Made by a program: the position numbers and the translations under genes. 64,000 bases of DNA from Allium sativum (Eukaryota > Streptophyta > Magnoliopsida > Asparagales > Amaryllidaceae), in contig CM060910.1 of the NCBI GenBank assembly GCA_030737875.1, positions 620,075,303 through 620,139,302 on the forward strand, written 5' to 3'. Under the pieces are notes generated by a model, which saw only the letters and a list, made by a program, of their open reading frames with translations, was not told where the DNA came from and searched no databases. Below, piece after piece: positions 1-13,470 of this stretch. The stretch's first letter is position 1, and the number at the start of each line of letters is the position of its first letter.

Positions 1-59
1 AAACGATTTCAACTTCCTTTTCAAATTCAAATCAAAATCGAATTTTTCAATATAAATTC

Positions 60-235
60 ATTTTAATTTCATTTCAAATGGAATTTCAATTCAATTCCAA
101 TTTAATTCGAATTTCAATTAATTTCAATTTAATTCGAATTTCAATTCATTTCAATTTAATTCGAATTTCAATTCATTTCCATTTAATTCGAATTTCAATT
201 CTATTCAGTTTAATTCGAATTTTGAAATCACTTTT
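60..235. repeat. AT-rich minisatellite inside giant LTR (copy B)
   Basis: Imperfect tandem units of about 27-30 bp contain TTAATTCGAATTTCAATTC. The corresponding array in G1, on the opposite strand, is at 18930-19125 and 26455-26600. Confidence 0.8.
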
Positions 236-317
236 AATATTCATTGAAAAATGAATAAAATCGATATAAATATCGTTCACGTCAAAATGATGTCAATCTA
301 ATCAACACGGCTTCATA

Positions 318-446
318 TATTTCTATTTTCAAATATTCTATTTCAAATATTTCTTTTTCAAATATTTGTATTCAAATATTTCTTTTCAAATATTTGTATT
401 CAAATATTCCTTTTCAAATATTTCTATTCAAATATTTCTTTTCAAA
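318..446. repeat. Short-period repeat of TTCAAATATTTCT type
   Basis: About eight tandem units of 13-16 bp based on TTCAAATATTTCTTT. The matching block in G1 on the opposite strand is at 18724-18830 and 26236-26355 (GAAATATTTGAAA units). Confidence 0.8.
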
Positions 447-1094
447 ACTGGAATGAGGCCCAATCAATTACCATATAATGTTAATTATAGGGATTTTCTA
501 CAACACATGTATAAAATAACAACGATAAATAATCAACCATCATCCAGAGTGCACCACATCACTGCATAAGCATTAAATATAAGTAATTAGCGCTTACACA
601 GTCTGTCAATCCATCGATTGACATACAACTAAGCAATCGGGATTAGTGTACGTCAAATATCATCCCAATACCCGTGTGGGGTTTCAAAACAACAAACACA
701 TATTTTATTTGTGCAGTTGGGCGATGTGTAAAATTTATCGTTCCAATCAATATCAGTCAAATGTGTGTATATAAACAAATCGTGCGATTTGTTTATAAAT
801 ATTTCATTTTGTACACACGTCAAAAATTCTATTTTTCAACTATAAAATATTTTTATTTCATTCCATATCACACAATCAACTACACATCAAAATCAAACAA
901 ACAAACAAGTCGTCCATGGTTTGTGGACGACGGGTGTCGGGTGCTACTAAACACCGTCTGCATCCTAGTATATATTTTAACTAGAAAATTAAATTAAAAG
1001 TGAGAAGTTCTCACAGAGGGTTCCACTCCGCCGTGTTTTTCTTTTGAACTGCTGAACCGTCTGGATCGGTTTGAAATTCCAATGCAGTCCTTGT

Positions 1095-1600
1095 CCCGCT
1101 ATTCATAATAAAAATTATATTTTTATCACTTCATTCTAATAAATAAAAATCACATTTTTATTCACCCTACTCTATAAAAATTATATTTTTAATACTTCTA
1201 CTTTGTAAAATTTATATTTTTATATTTCACATATGATAAAAATCATATTTTTAAACTGATCTTTCATATATAGAAATCCTATTTTTATCGAAGTAAAAAT
1301 CATATTTTTACTTCTCTAGTATATATCTAAAAATCCAACTTCCTTTGTATAAAAATTCAAACTTCCTTATATAAAAATATGAACTTCATGTTGATAAAAC
1401 CCACTCTTGATGTACATAAAAATTCACTCTTTCATCGTATAAAAATTCTATTTTTCTTCACATCAAAATATAATCTTTCATATAAAATAAAAATCCCATT
1501 TTCATATATGAAAAATCATATCTTTCCCCGTCTAAAAATCATGATCTTACTCGTCTAAAAATCATATCTTTAACCTCATGACGATTACATTTTTTTTATT
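1095..1600. repeat. Degenerate array of AAAAAT-nAT-ATTTTT hairpin units (copy B)
   Basis: More than a dozen irregularly spaced units of the form AAAAATCATATTTTTA occur here, each able to fold on itself, with about 30-45 bp spacing. Equivalent arrays lie in copy A (5560-5720) and in both G1 LTRs. Confidence 0.7.
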
Positions 1601-1667
1601 GACTCTAAACACATTTAAAACTGAAATTAAAGTAAAACAAATGTAAATAAATATAAAAATTCACTTC

Positions 1668-2095
1668 TTTACGGATCTAGGTGTCGGGGAAGAGTCGTCG
1701 AGTGCTGCTGGTGCCGAAGAAGTCGCGGTGGTGGTCGGTGGAGGTATTAATCGCAAAACAAACATTAAAAATCGGGTTTTATCAAGGAGAGGGACCCACA
1801 GTTGGCCAGAGGTGGCGGGGAGGTGCGTAGGGGTCGGGGATGGCACTGGTGGTCGGCGGCTGGCCTGGGGTGGCTAGGGCGGCGGGTTTTAGACGAGATC
1901 GAGCTAGGGTTTCATGGATTGGAGGGAGGAGGCGTTGGAGGAGAAAGGGGGGCTCACGCGCCAGGCGCGGCGGCAGTGGGCCCGATGTGGAGGAGCGACG
2001 GGCTGCAGAAGGTGGAGGCGCGTTTTATTTATTTATTTATTTTATTTCGAGCTGAATGACTTCGGGGAGAGAGAGAAGAGGGAAATGAGGGGGGG
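1668..2095. other. GC-rich island in giant LTR (copy B)
   Basis: This GC-rich stretch lies inside a strongly AT-rich LTR, just downstream (minus strand) of a TATA box. The open frames here differ from those at the same place in G1 and copy A, so I do not call a gene. On the minus strand it reads as pyrimidine-rich leader-like sequence ending in a splice-donor-like GTAAAG at 1672-1667. Confidence 0.6.
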
Positions 2096-2097
2096 GG

Positions 2098-2107
2098 CTT
2101 TTATATA
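2098..2107 (-). promoter_or_regulatory. Putative LTR TATA box (copy B)
   Basis: TATATAAAAG on the minus strand, about 896 bp inside the LTR. It is followed at once by a C-rich and CT-rich stretch. The same spacing is found in G1 (TTATATA at 16904-16910). Confidence 0.55.
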
Positions 2108-4599
2108 AATATATATATTTATTTTATTTTAATCCAAAAAGTAACCTTTTATTTCGACCTCAAAATGAGACACACCGCCTGTCGTCCCCAGCTAATTACC
2201 CCCATTCCGAACACAATGGGATATGATTCATCAGCTGATTCGATCGTTTCGATCAGTTTTCGTCAAAATCAACATATAACTCTATATATTGAATTTGAAC
2301 GCGCATTTCAATTTACTGGGGTCACATACTAACTCGAAAAATTCCAGAAAAATATTTTCTAGCTTCGTATTGACGATACAGTCCTAACAAAACTAATTTC
2401 GTCAAATTCTGAGACCGTTTGAAAAATGACCATTTTCCAGTCGATTAAAATCAACTGAAACTATCAAAACACGTTTTACTTCGCCACGCTCACATATTGA
2501 TTCGAAAAATTACGAATTTTGGAATCTAGCAATAACTTGACATCGCGGATCCAACAAAAGTGGTTTCGTCAAAATCCGAGGTCGTTTGCAAAATTTCCAG
2601 TTTTAAGGGCCAAAATTTCATAGCGACTATCCTGAATTTTCAAATGGGCATAACATTTTATCCCCGCTATGAAATTACAATTTTTTGGATTTGTTCGAAA
2701 GATATTCTCAATTAGATTCTAATGTTTTTGGTTTCGTTAAAATCCGGTTTATTTTGAATCCTGTACATTCATTTGAATTTTGAAATCGAATTATCGAACT
2801 ACCGCGCCATTTTCAATTCCTTTTATAATTATAAATAAATATTTATATTCTAACGACGATCTATATAAATATATACGTTCTAATTCTATTCGAAATAAAT
2901 TTCTCATCGTTATTATTTAAAATAATTCATTTTAAATACTCAAAATTCGCTAAAATTGCCAAAATATAAATTTTAAATTAGCTCGGATTTCCGGGTTATT
3001 ACAATAAGCCTCACTCCAATTCAGAATAATCTTTTATTCAAATTTTCACACTCTTAGGGAAAGGTTCCAATTAATTTTATCAAAGATAAATTCTTCTAAA
3101 TTTATTCTTTAATCTTCGTTTGGATACCATTTCAAACCATGTTAAGGTTTTCCAAACTAGTCGGGATTAGCGAACCACACCGAAGTAATTATTTATTTTA
3201 TTTCCCAATCCCAACCTATTCATCCCACGGAACAAAACTGGTAATACTCCATATCTTACACCACGGTGTTATCGGTAAATATCAATTACCATTTCACGTT
3301 CAAATCTAATTAAAGATTTAACTATCGCTTTGGAGCAAAACTGGTGATACTCCATTCTCGATCACTTCAATCTAATTAAAGATTCATTAAAACTCCACTT
3401 AGTTTTAATCTTCCCAAAAATCAATATCATGTCTTTAACTGTGTTAAAGAACCAATGTAATTTAAAACACGGTTCACGATAAACCCAAAAATCAATTCAA
3501 CTTCAATTCCAATTAAATATTATTTAATTGGTACACTTCATTAAATCTAAATAGAAAGATTTAATCCTTTTCTCAACTGGGCTTAAGAACAGTGTTAATG
3601 AAGACACCAATCATGACAAACCCAAATCACATTTGATATTAAATACAAGGCTCCGAATAGAAAATATATCGGCTTATATTTAATATCAAATTCTACGACC
3701 AACAAATATCGTATTGGAAATAACGATATAAATATATCTTCCGAATTCCCATAACAATATCTGTATAATCACGAAATCCAACAACGAAATATTCCAAAGA
3801 CAATTTCGATTCAAATCCATTTCCACTTTATATATTGGAAATTCTGGTTATTTTCAAAACCATTTCAAACCCACTTTATTTATTTAAAAATAATTGGATT
3901 TTAATTCTAGTTCAAAACTAGTTCATTTCGATAAAAATCTAGTTTTATCTCTACAAATGTGGAATTTTTCATCCCAATTCTTCACAAATCATTTCTTATG
4001 ATTTCACACAAATTATTGATATTTTTAATAATTTTATCAAGGCCCGTACAGTCGATTTCCATCAACGGTCATCGAACTGCACTTACAACGACTTTTTCCC
4101 AAATTGATTTGGACATAAATCCAAATCCAACCGTTAGATCTCAGATTTCTAATATTCATTGGAAAGCTCTTTTCAATACGAACTCAAGGTTCCGGTTTCA
4201 GGAGAATCCGACGGTCGGATCTCCCGTAATGTCCATACGAAGTCAATGGTCGAAATTCACGAACTGCCATGGCGCGACGCGTTCTATTCAAGCCATTAAT
4301 ATATATATAATATATATATTATATATATTTCGTCGATTTCAATTCAAAACATATTTTATAAATCGTTTTGAATTCGTTTTCGAAACAATTTCAACTTCAT
4401 ATTCAATTTCGAATCAAAATTGAATATTCCACATCATCGATATACAAATGATAATATTTTCAAAACGTTATATTTTGAAATCACTTCCTTTTCTATATTC
4501 ATTATAAAAACGAATATAATCGAAATAAATATCGTTCACGTCAAAATGGTGCATCTCTAATTAACACGGCTTTATATATTTCAATAACTTCGTTATTCT

Positions 4600-4860
4600 A
4601 TTCAACAAATGAATATTTATTCTATTCAACACATGAATCTATATTTCTTTTAACATATGAATATTCTCAACACATGAGTATCGTCAACACATGATTATTT
4701 TTTATTATTTAATATATTTTATAAAATTATGATAAAGATGTAAATTTTATTATTAAAATATTTTACTCAACACATGAATATATATTTTATTCAACACATG
4801 AATATTTATTTATTCTATTCAACACATGAATATATATTTTATAATATTCTTTATTTTCCC
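4600..4860. repeat. CAACACATGAATAT tandem repeat (copy A)
   Basis: About eight irregular copies of TATTCAACACATGAATAT occur, with AT-rich filler. This array is specific to copy A and replaces the AAATATTT repeat found at the same place in copy B and G1. Confidence 0.75.
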
Positions 4861-5559
4861 AATTGGAATGAGGCCCAATCAATTACCATATAATGTTAAT
4901 TATATGGATTCCATACAACACATGTATATAATAGCAATGATAAATAATCAACCATCATCCAAAGTGCACCACACAACTGCATAAACATTAAATATAAATA
5001 ATTAACACTTACACAGTCTGTCAACCAATCGATCGGCATACAACTAAATAATTGGGATTAGTGTACGCCAAATATCATCCCAACACCCGTGTGGGGTTTC
5101 AATCCACAAACACTGTATATTATTTGTGTAGTTGGACAATGTGTAAAATTTATCGTCCCAATCAATATCCTTCAAATATGTGTACATAAACAAACCATCC
5201 GGTTTGTAAATGAATATTTATTTATTCACATTCACGTTAAAAATTATATTTTTAACGATAATTAATTTATTTCAACGCATGAATATTTTATTATCAATTT
5301 CACATCAACATCACAAACAAACTTCACAACACATCAAACAAGCATACAAGTCGTCCATGGTCTGTGGACGACGGGTGTCGGGTGCTGCTAAGCACCGTCT
5401 GCATCCTAGTATATATTTTTAACTAGAAAACAAGATTTAAAGTGAGAAGTTCTCACCGACTAGCTAAACCAATACACCGCGACTCTTCATATGTAGAAAT
5501 CTTCATCGCTCGCCTTTTGTCAATTTCAATTTTCATTGTCTGTAGCCACTACATATATA

Positions 5560-5720
5560 AAAATCACATTTTTATATTGTTGCTATGTATATAAAAATCA
5601 CATTTTTATATCACTCTATATAGATAAAAAAAATCACATCTTTATACTGCTACTATATAAAAATCTGTTCTTTCATAGATTAACCAAAGCCCTCTTTGCA
5701 TTAAAAATCAAAGTTTTACC
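5560..5720. repeat. AAAAATCACATTTTTATA hairpin repeat (copy A)
   Basis: Tandem units of 30-40 bp, each with AAAAAT followed by an ATTTTT complement. Homologous in position to the arrays in copy B and G1. Confidence 0.7.
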
Positions 5721-7031
5721 TTGTTTAAAAATACAACCTTTCTTCGTTTTTTTAAAAGAAACCAAAAGTAAACATCAATGCAAATTTATATAAAAGAAAT
5801 CAGATTTTACTTATGCTAAATCTAATTAAAAACTGAAAATAAAATTAGATAAGTAAATAAAAACTTACTTTTCTAAGTGGAGGAGGAGGGGTGGTTCATC
5901 ACCGTCGGCCGGTGGGGGGGAGGGGGTTATCACCGTCGCTGTGGTGGCAAGGGAGACGGAGATGGGCGGCTACGACCTGAGGCGGCGTTGGAGGAGTTGA
6001 TGGGTTTGGGGAGGGTCACGACAGGCTTTATAAGAGGAGGGGAAGAGAGAAGGAGTTCGGAGGGCTAGCGGAGGGGGAGAGCGGGGGCCAGGGGGTGCTG
6101 CTCCGCCTGAGCGCTGACGGCGCAGTGGGCGACGCGCCCTCCTAGAGGCGCGGCTCCGTTAGCTAGAGCACAGCCCTTTTTTATTTAATTTCTTTTACGG
6201 GGAGAGAGAATGTGAATGGGGGGGTTAAAGGAAAGTATATATATATATTTATTTAATTTCAAAATATGTACTTTCGCATACGAACTCAAAACCGGGCCCA
6301 ACGACTGTCGCCCTTAGCGTAATACCCCCTTTCCGAACACAATGGGATATGTATCGCAGGCCAATTCGTATATTATGATCAGCTTTTGTTCAAAATATAA
6401 ATCTATATATTGAATTTGAATGTGCATTTCAAATTACCGGGCCCACATACTAACTAGAAAAATTCCCAAAAAATATTTTCTAGCTTCATATTGACGATAC
6501 GGTCCTATCAAAATTAATTTTGTCAAATTTGAAGACCGTTTGAAAAATGGCCATTTTCCAGCCGATTAAAATCAACTGAAACTGGTCAAACGCGTTTTCC
6601 TTTGCCACGCTCACATATTGATTCAGAAAATTACGAATTTTGGAATCTAGCAATAACTAGACATCACGGATCCAACAAAAGTGGTTTCGTCGAAAATCGA
6701 GGTCGTTTGCAAAATTTCTGTTTTTAAGGGCCAAAATTCCATAATGACTATTCTGAATTTTTAACTGGACGTAACTTTTGATTCCCGCTATGAAATTTTG
6801 ATTTTTCGGATTCGTTGGAAAGATTTTCTCAAATAGATTCAAATATTTTTGGTTTCACCAAAATCCGGTTTTTATTCTAACGACGATCTATATAAATACA
6901 TACGTTCTAATTCTATTCAAAATAAATTTCTCGTCGTTATTATTTAAAATAATTCATTTTAAATATTCAAAATTCATTAAAATTGCCAAAATAGAAATTC
7001 TAAATTGGCTTCGAATTTCCGAGTTATTACA

Positions 7032-8840
7032 ACTGTAGTAATTTTTAAGTGTCAAAACTTAAAGTTGAAATTTTTGGTTCTTAATTCGAGAGCACTTAAC
7101 TAAAATTGATTTTAGGGCATCTATGCTATTATATATCCAAGGCATTATGTCAAAACTACAAAAGCTAATTAGTCATATGCTAAATGGTTCAAGTCTAAAT
7201 CCAACTCAAATTTATATATAAGTTAAGGCTGGAATTTGATCGAAGTTCGATTTCAAAGTCAAAAAATTAAATTTAATAGTCTCAAATTTTCTATTATTCA
7301 ACTTTAAGTCCAAAATTGTGTATAATTATGGATCGGATGGATTTTATCGAAAAATTCTCATGAAACCAAATTCTAACCGAAAAATGAGCTGAATACTTAA
7401 AAATCGAAAGTGGAAGGTTGAAATTGGCACACACCGAGGGTTTGCAAAGTCAATATGATGAATCAAAAGATGAAAGCCAATTGGTCAAGAGGGAAGAGCA
7501 GTTGAGGTGTTAGGAACACATTGCGGCTGATGGTAAACTCCAACGTGTCAACTAAACCTAAGGCTAGATCAAAACAGCTGAATAAAGGCATACCTGAACA
7601 TCGATCCAAGGTGACGCTAGACAAGGTTGGTTGGAAACTTGGATGAAGATCTTTGGTAGCAAAAGTTGAATGACACTGGTGGAATTGGCTTGATTAATCC
7701 TTGTGACCTAAATGGATTGGATTTTATGATCAGACTAACAGATGTGGTGAAAAATTTTTTGTCAAAATTTTTCTTAGTGAATGGATCAACACTGACTAGC
7801 AGGTAATGTTTTTGTTACCAGTCCATCATGTTAAAGGATTTTCCCCCAAAAATTTTCAAACTCCTTTATCTTTTAATTATCAAATGACTTGTGAAGTTTG
7901 AATTTATAATTTGAAAATTGATGATAAATGTGCAATCCCGACTCAGAAACTCTAGTCAATAACCAACCAATAAGATATAACTTCTCTTAAATAACTACCT
8001 ACTATTGTTAAGCCAATCAAGTCATAAAACACGAAGATAGATTAGTCTAAAGCATATCTTGTTTACAACAAAAATATACTCTAAAAGGAAAATGCTAACC
8101 CGGTTTTTGACCTGAAATGAAGACCCTATATAAACTTGAAGTCGAGACGAAGTCAGATTTACGTAAAGCTGATCAAAGGTTCAAGAGAAGACAAGTAGGA
8201 AGCATAATATTTTTGGCCAAAAAGGTAATGTGTATGCAACAACACCAATCCACACCTTATGGATATGTACTTATCTATATAAGTGATCTGAGACTCATAA
8301 AGGATCACACTATGATGTTCCTAAACCTTTGTCAATCTATATGCCAATTTTGGTAACAATCCACTTTTCTTAACTCAAGATTCTCAATAGATTGTAAATT
8401 TCATGGATAGTTCATCATGGCGACTCTAAAGTATGTAAAAACGAAGTCCAAATTCAACAAGACATGACATGAAGCATCACATTAGCAATAGAAAACCAAA
8501 AAATGGACAAGATTCCAAAGTATTCCTAATTTATGGATAAACACTAATAAATAGACATTAGTCATATAAACTCATGGTTTGGACGAGGCATTCTATATCC
8601 TAGTTGGGCCCAAAGGTGATATATCCCTGCCTAGATCACCTATGAATACTTGTAAATACCCTTACCTCCAACATAAAAATGATCTGATTTCCCCTTACCT
8701 ATGCAATTCCAAATTATTTCTATAACAAAAATCTTCTCCCAAGCCAGCAAGAACCCTTCACGGCATGGGCTATTATGGTCTACTCTAAAAGTCCCTTCTA
8801 CATGTGATTACAGTTTCCTCTTTCTTTAGAGAATAACTCA
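7032..8840. other. Unassigned AT-rich sequence
   Basis: No protein with recognisable domains is present. A TATA-like CCTATATAAA at 8126-8135 sits in an otherwise featureless stretch, which could be old LTR-type sequence, but I see no boundary or target duplication. The last five bases, ACTCA (8836-8840), are the left target duplication of the C2 copia element. Confidence 0.5.
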
Positions 8841-9348
8841 TGTTAGGTTTTCTATGATACAGTATTCCATATTTATGCAGATCTTGGATATATTTGAATC
8901 TATATGGAATTATGACTCAAATGCATTGCTTATTTTATAGATTTACTAGATTTTTGAAGATTGATTAATTGCATCTTTTAAAGATTTTGTAGATTTTATG
9001 GAGTAATTAGTTACCTCTTTTATTGCATTAGAAAAGACAACAAGGGAAAGATTTATTTTGACCAAGTTTTGTGGAGGATTTATTTTTGAGATATTTTAGG
9101 GCCTAATTAGGTTATTGACCTAGTCTTTCTACTTGCCTATATTAACATCTCATTAGAGATAGATTTACTTGTACTTTGAAGGGAGAAATAACTATTTTTT
9201 AGGGATTGAGGTATTCTTTCAATTTTATGTCTTTCTTTGCAATCAATTGGTGGAATAATAAAGTTTTGTTTAGAGGAATTTGTTTGTTATTGTTTTCTTC
9301 TTTCCTCTTTTAAAATCTAATTGTGTAGATCCTGGGGAAACCCTAACA
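8841..9348 (+). repeat. C2 5' LTR
   Basis: 508 bp with ends TGTTAGG and CCTAACA. Highly similar to 33514-34047. Part of the long direct repeat that frames the nest. Confidence 0.92.
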
Positions 9349-9350
9349 TT

Positions 9351-9363
9351 TGGTAACAAAGTC
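9351..9363 (+). other. C2 primer-binding site
   Basis: TGGTAACAAAGTC, two bases after the LTR, is a decayed match to the initiator Met-tRNA primer site TGGTATCAGAGC. Confidence 0.6.
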
Positions 9364-9394
9364 TTTAACACAAATTTTTGAAGAGTGCTTGAAT

Positions 9395-9752
9395 ATGGAT
9401 AAAATAATTATTGAAAAGCTTAATGGAAGAAATTGGGGATTATGGAGGGAAAAGATGGAAGACTTCCTTTATCTTAATGATCTTCATCAGCCACTAGAGA
9501 ATAATGGGGAAAAACCTAGCAATCTATCTGAAGCAAAATGGGAGATTTTGGATAGGAAGGATGCCTTCGTCTATTCGATGTTATTTGGATAATTTAGTGT
9601 TTCATATTGTTACTAACGAAACATCTACTTATGCAACACGAAAAAAATTGGAAGGCGTTTATGCAAAGAACTCCGCAACAAATAAGGCTCTTCTTATGAG
9701 AAGACTGGTGAATCTAAAGCTTAAGGAAGGTGGATCAATTGGAGAGCATCTT
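9395..9752 (+). pseudogene. C2 gag, N-terminal part
   Basis: This is the start of a Ty1-copia Gag polyprotein, which forms the virus-like particle that packages retrotransposon RNA. The ATG at 9395 opens MDKIIIEKLNGRNWGLW, typical of the N-terminal copia Gag region with its conserved Trp residues. A frameshift lies between about 9556 and 9580: the first frame ends at 9592, while Gag-like sequence (YATRKKLEGVYAKN, then LMRRLVNLKLKEGGS) continues in another frame to 9752. At that point element S is inserted within the codon after GEH. The remainder resumes at 32369. The gene is inactive. Confidence 0.85.
9748..9752. repeat. Target-site duplication of S, left
   Basis: ATCTT, repeated at 32364-32368 immediately after the other end of S. 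Confidence 0.9.
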
Positions 9753-12700
9753 TGTAGTGGCCCAAAAATCTATACCAATTTGAGCTGACTAATATCCTAC
9801 ACATTCAACTCAAAGTGCACGAAAATTCAGATCATTGGTAGAAAGAAGTTAGAGGATGAGAAAGATAAGATAGAACTAATATAATAGAAGAAGAAGAAGA
9901 ACACACTGAACATAATCAGAGTAAACACGAATCTCACAGTGGAACGAATAAAATGTATTACATAACATAACTTTGAAATACAAATCTGACTTTTGTATAT
10001 ACATACCATATCAGAGTATAACTCATATACATCACAGCGGAAAATAATCTCTAACTAACTAATGGTGAAGCCTTCTGCTTCCAGATCCTCCAAGTGAATC
10101 TGTAAATGCTTGAAACACTTGACTGCCCATACAAATTTGGGCACCCAAGAGTTTAAGGAAAACATAAACAAAATAAACTCTGGGTCAGTCATGGGACTGG
10201 TGTGAGTAAATTCCAACCATACTGTTTAACTTTGAAATAACTTTTGAAACAAAAGGATAATAGTAAGACCAGCCCACACATAAATATGGACGGTTTTTAC
10301 CTTACTATAACCCAAACCATTTTGATATCAAAATCCAGTGATATTATGATAATGTCTAATCATATAAATAATTAAGTAGCAGAACGCTTGCATATCACGC
10401 TCCACATATATATAGTATAAAATCATAAACCGCATGGCTCTTATTGGAGAATGGATTCCAATAGACAAGGTATGGGAGCACCTACCGATCAGTGTACTCT
10501 AGAGGGGATACGCTGGGGGTTCAACAAGAACGTCTTACAACCCGGCCACACATGACCGACCACTCATTTAGCTTGAGTGTATCGAATATATTTCCACCCA
10601 CGGTTGTTGGCCATCCAACCGTAATCCGAAGATATAGAATCGAAAAAGAAGAACACATATGAATTTTCTCTAGATCGGTGACAATATACCCTGCTTGGGA
10701 TGACCCAACTAGCCATGCTGCCTAGCCCAACTTTTGTTACTTCCTGGTTGTGAGGCTAGAGGCTACGTCTATCTTCAGAACATCTGATCACCATTCACTT
10801 TGAATGTCACATCGTCAAACCCGTCAATTCACTGATCGATTTCCAAAAATATCACGGGTACAAAAAGCTAAGAGGAACGAATTCCTCTGCTACTGGACGT
10901 AATTACGTTACGAGATCAACCATACGTGATTTGTTAGGTATACTCTGTCAGACACTCGTCCACACAAGTTGTCCTGGGACTGGACAAACAGAAAGCACCA
11001 TTCTGGAACAGAACGACCCTTGCGTTTCACTCCTGCTTCAATTATCTTCAGCATAATCTAATTCGCAGCGCTTATGCCGATACGGAGTGTTTTTCGGATA
11101 ATATATCCAACCGGTCTCTCCGCATTGACAACGATGGTCAAAACACTTCGATAGTCGGTTATTTAACTATCGAAGTGAAAACAAACATCCATTCAAATGT
11201 ACAACTAAACATCACACAATCACTAGCCCCTTTTTATTTAACCTTAATTTTCCAATTTCCGATATCTTCCCAGATGTTCCCAAAACCCGTTTATCCCTTC
11301 ACGCTCCTTGGAAAACATTTTCAAATATTATCAATTCTTATCTTCCCATATTCCAGAAAATGTTATTAACGTTCAAAAAAACAAAAACATTCCCATCTTT
11401 TTATCATTTCTTATTTTCTGTATATTAGATAATATACATCATTTATATTGGAAAATAGTTCCAATTCCTATTATAAACATTTAATTTACACAATGTTTGC
11501 TTTTACGAAAAACATTATTCATTTTAAAATGTGAATACCATCCCTTTATAGAAATCTAAACCCCTTAATAAAATAAACCTTTTTCTAAGTATTGAATACC
11601 TTTACTGGTTCAAATCTTGTTTACCGAGTTATCTTGTTATTTTATTATTTTATATTTCAATTTTACTTCATAAATTCTGCTTATAAGTCAACTTCCTGTT
11701 CAACGAATACCAAGTTTATAACTTAATCCTGATCACAAATTCTATTATATCTTATTGGTCTTAAACCAAATATTTACTATTTATCCAATAATAATTATTT
11801 CATTACATTATAAATATCGTTTCTAAATCAACTTACTTGCTTTATAATATTAAACAAGTTACGCTGCTCTAGCTCAATATAAATTTTCTATTAATAAATA
11901 ATAGAATATTTCCTTTTTAAACTTGAATCAACTTCCATATATTTTTACGGTGTTTAAATAACAGTTATTTCAGGGCCAATGTAATCCCACATCCCCAACA
12001 AACAACAACCAATAACAGATTATCTATTTTAGCATGTAGTGTTATATATGAAAACAACAATATAATTACTTCAACCAATTTATCCAAATCCATCCAAACA
12101 ACCATCGCACATCATTTAACCGTTGTTTATCAATATTAAATAATGATTATAATATTATAAAAATGATCAGAGTTAGTGAGTTCACTCACCTTGGCGCGTT
12201 AACCGTTAAATAACGATTTGCGTCAGTTGATTCGAATCAGACGTTCTGTTCTGACTAACTACTCCTGACTAGTTCCGGTACGTAGCTTGTGATTATACGA
12301 TGTCAATGCTACCGACTTTTCGTGAATCTGCCCTTCCTCTTCACATTTGCACGAACAAAACTGCGCCGTCCAACCTGCTAAATACCATAATCACCGTAAC
12401 ATACCCTCGTTGCAAACATTGGCTTAAAGCTCCTTCCCTTTATTTTGTAAAACATGTCTGCTCAAAATGCAGTAGTTATAATCCCTCTTCAGGTTTTACT
12501 CACTCACAGCCATATTTGCTCGTTCATTCCACCAATGCTCCCTCCATACTCAACTATCGACCCCTTTAAATTTTCCAACGAGAAGGACCATGCTTCTTCT
12601 TCCCACAATCTCTACCACTTCAACTCACTTCTATGCAACCCGTGTCTCATGCGCTAGTTTTTCCCCTTAACGTTCCTTTTTTATTATTATTAATTTACTT

Positions 12701-13465
12701 TTATCGCTGCTAATACCCTGCATGGCAGAAATCCAAACCATTACGCTACTTAACAGTAAAGCCCTTCTTCTCCAAACAAAACGCCGCACTTCAAACCCCT
12801 CCGCGCCCTTCACGTCTACACCGAAACGCTACCGGAACTGATGCGAATACTTCACTTCTAAAACCTTTATTACACCACTAACCACCATTGCAATTGCAAA
12901 CATATCCAACTCCTCCATCACATATATACCGCTTACAAGATAAAACATGGCGTCACTATTTCAGTTTCTAAACAGAACGCTTCCGTACTTTGCCCGTTGA
13001 ATGAACGACTTAGTTAAACTTACAGAAAAAGAAATCACACCTCTCAACATAAATACGAGAACGGTGAGCAGATTATTTGAGATTTTAGTGAGAGGATTTT
13101 TCTTGTTTTAATTTTTCCTTCTTGTTGTTTTGATGCGCTTTTATTTTCCTGAACCTAAATGGGAGAAAATACTCTGCATATATACATGAAACGAAGAGAA
13201 GATAAGGCTAACGTCTTTCATAGCCATGCAATAGACTTAGGGTAGGTTCGGGTATGCACTATTCACGGTATGGCTGCTTTTAAATCGAGGGTATGGCTGC
13301 CTTTAATTTTTGAAGTATGGTCTTCACGTTTCTGAAAACACGCTGCTGTACAACATAGTTTAGGTTGTAGGTTCCTTCTGTTCTGTCGTATATGGAAAAA
13401 TATACTAAACTATATTTGTTACCCTCTTTTACCAAATCACTTAACATGAATGTTAAGTCAATGGG

Positions 13466-13470
13466 AGTTC
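13466..13470. repeat. Target-site duplication of C1, left
   Basis: AGTTC, repeated at 32046-32050 after the other end of C1. Confidence 0.9.

Larger units (their letters stand above)
1..3003 (-). mobile_element. Giant-LTR retrotransposon copy B, LTR start to window edge
   Basis: This is a partial copy of the same giant LTR that bounds element G1 (16008-29937), in reverse orientation. Read on the minus strand, the LTR begins at 3003 with TGTAATAACCCGG and runs left to the window edge, covering roughly the first 3 kb of the 6.4-kb LTR. Shared landmarks in order are the AACGACGATCTATATAAAT block near 2850, a TATA box at 2098-2107, a GC-rich island at 1668-2095, an AT-rich hairpin array, and a TTCGAATT minisatellite at the window edge. 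No polypurine tract precedes 3003, so this is the outer end of a 5' LTR or a solo LTR. It is inserted into copy A. No coding potential is visible. Confidence 0.85.
3004..7031 (-). mobile_element. Giant-LTR retrotransposon copy A, interrupted by copy B
   Basis: This is a second minus-strand copy of the giant LTR. Its start is at 7031 (TGTAATAACTCGG read on the minus strand). It continues left to 3004, which matches about LTR position 4,880 of G1 (near 20888). There it is cut by the start of copy B, so the rest should lie outside the window. It is more diverged than the two G1 LTRs. It lacks about 105 bp that copy B has between AATCCGGTTT and TATTCTAACG (near 6870). It keeps the stem-loop chain described for G1, with substitutions that mostly preserve pairing. 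The five bases right of the copy B edge, ATAAG (3004-3008), are the expected target duplication of copy B, but the partner lies off-window. Confidence 0.85.

Noticed and set aside
3959..4423. 154-codon frame in copy A, with related 67-codon frames at 19395-19598 and 26851-27054
   Set aside because: Present because the LTR is repeated, and on the strand opposite to the LTR sense. Low-complexity, with no domain and inconsistent length between copies.
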